A stretch of DNA of 64,000 nucleotides, from the NCBI RefSeq assembly GCF_000269965.1, contig NC_017219.1:1178001-1242000 (forward strand). The letters are read 5' to 3'. Both the position numbers and the translations under genes were made by a program. Every line of letters begins with the position of its first letter. Within the stretch, counting starts at the first letter, position 1. The notes beneath the pieces were generated by a model that had not been told where the DNA came from, searched no databases, and was given only the letters and a program-made list of their open reading frames with translations. Positions 63,490 through 64,000 of the stretch are shown piece by piece. This stretch comes from Bifidobacterium longum subsp. infantis ATCC 15697 = JCM 1222 = DSM 20088. GTDB taxonomy: Bacteria; Actinomycetota; Actinomycetes; Actinomycetales; Bifidobacteriaceae.

Positions 63490-64000
63490 ATGACTGATAG
63501 CGACAAGCCGCGCAGGGTTCTGCTCAAACTGTCCGGTGAGGCGTTCGGTGGCGGTAAGGTCGGCATCGACACCCATGTGATCCGCCGCATCGCCGAGGAG
63601 ATCGTCCCGGCCGTGCGGCAGGGCGTGCAGGTGGCCATCGTCGTCGGCGGCGGTAACTTCTTCCGCGGCGCCGAACTCCAGCAGGCCGGCATCGACCGCT
63701 CCCGCGGCGATTACATGGGCATGCTCGGCACGGTGATGAACTGCCTCGCTCTGCAGGACTTCCTGGAGCAGGAGGGGCAGGCCACCCGCGTGCAGACCGC
63801 CATCACAATGGGACAGGTCGCCGAGCCGTATATTCCGCTCAAGGCCATCCGCCACCTCGAAAAGGGCCGTGTGGTGATCTTCGGCGCGGGTGCCGGCATG
63901 CCGTATTTCTCCACCGATACGGTCTCCATCCAGCGCTCCCTCGAAATCCATTGCGACGAGGTGCTGATGGGCAAGAACGGCGTCGACGGCGTCTACACCG
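63490..64000 (+). CDS. pyrH: Uridylate kinase, 3' end beyond window
   Basis: 170 codons of UMP kinase, the amino-acid-kinase-fold enzyme making [23 protein letters not shown] is the N-terminal phosphate loop, [14 protein letters not shown] the second glycine motif, and [15 protein letters not shown] and [12 protein letters not shown] complete the visible part. ATG at 63,490. Confidence 0.95.
   Translation, partial: MTDSDKPRRVLLKLSGEAFGGGKVGIDTHVIRRIAEEIVPAVRQGVQVAIVVGGGNFFRGAELQQAGIDRSRGDYMGMLGTVMNCLALQDFLEQEGQATRVQTAITMGQVAEPYIPLKAIRHLEKGRVVIFGAGAGMPYFSTDTVSIQRSLEIHCDEVLMGKNGVDGVYT

Overview
The window looks like the chromosome of a Bifidobacterium, most likely of the B. longum group. This rests on the high-GC housekeeping genes and their order (leuS, comEA-comEC-holA, tsaE-tsaB-rimI-tsaD, icd, guaB3, fadD, def, rpsB-tsf-pyrH) and on the IS families present. 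Species assignment is inference; no database was searched.

Layout. (1) 1-11.7 kb is accessory DNA. It holds a truncated IS30, an AT-rich lactococcin-972-type bacteriocin export/immunity pair with only a remnant of its bacteriocin gene, and an orphan lantibiotic self-protection and sensing cassette (lanF-E-G, a NisI-like lipoprotein, response regulator, histidine kinase). Its ATPase gene is interrupted by an IS256/IS1249-type element with an exact 8-bp target duplication. (2) 11.7-28.8 kb is core chromosome: EamA exporter, PPOX-fold protein, THUMP-like methyltransferase, histidine phosphatase, CorA, solute-binding lipoprotein, leuS, competence genes, holA, the tsa/rimI tRNA-modification cluster, and a tRNA-Asn. 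(3) 28,866-52,244 is a decayed integrative island of about 23.4 kb. It is bounded by a 46-bp direct repeat covering the 3' half of tRNA-Asn and splits a tandem tRNA-Asn array. (4) 52.3-64 kb returns to core: two tRNA-Asn, an M23 peptidase, a binding protein, icd, guaB3, an Rv3235-like protein, fadD, def, rpsB, tsf and the start of pyrH.

Inside the island are fragments of a tyrosine integrase, TraG/VirD4, a MobA-type relaxase, HipBA, Fic and a toxin-antitoxin pair, together with IS30 and IS110 copies. Three cargo blocks look functional or recently functional: an amidase_6-type secreted protein with a membrane partner; an ABC transporter, lipoprotein and two-component module (46.2-52.0 kb); and the most interesting locus, an AT-rich five-gene cluster at 34.7-40.0 kb.

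That cluster encodes an SdpI-like membrane protein, a 239-residue Asn-rich protein, a radical SAM/SPASM enzyme, an NPP-motif methyltransferase and an ABC exporter. The Asn-rich protein carries a 6-residue N-x-N-x-x-x repeat (Asn pairs at residues 100/102, 106/108, 112/114, 118/120, 124/126, 130/132, 136/138). This resembles the Asn spacing in polytheonamide/aeronamide-type proteusins, where N-methylated Asn side chains line up along a beta-helix made of alternating D and L residues. I propose a previously undescribed proteusin-like RiPP system. Its maturase is probably dead in this strain: the cluster-binding motif has Cys->Tyr, and there is a one-base frameshift just before the GGE motif.
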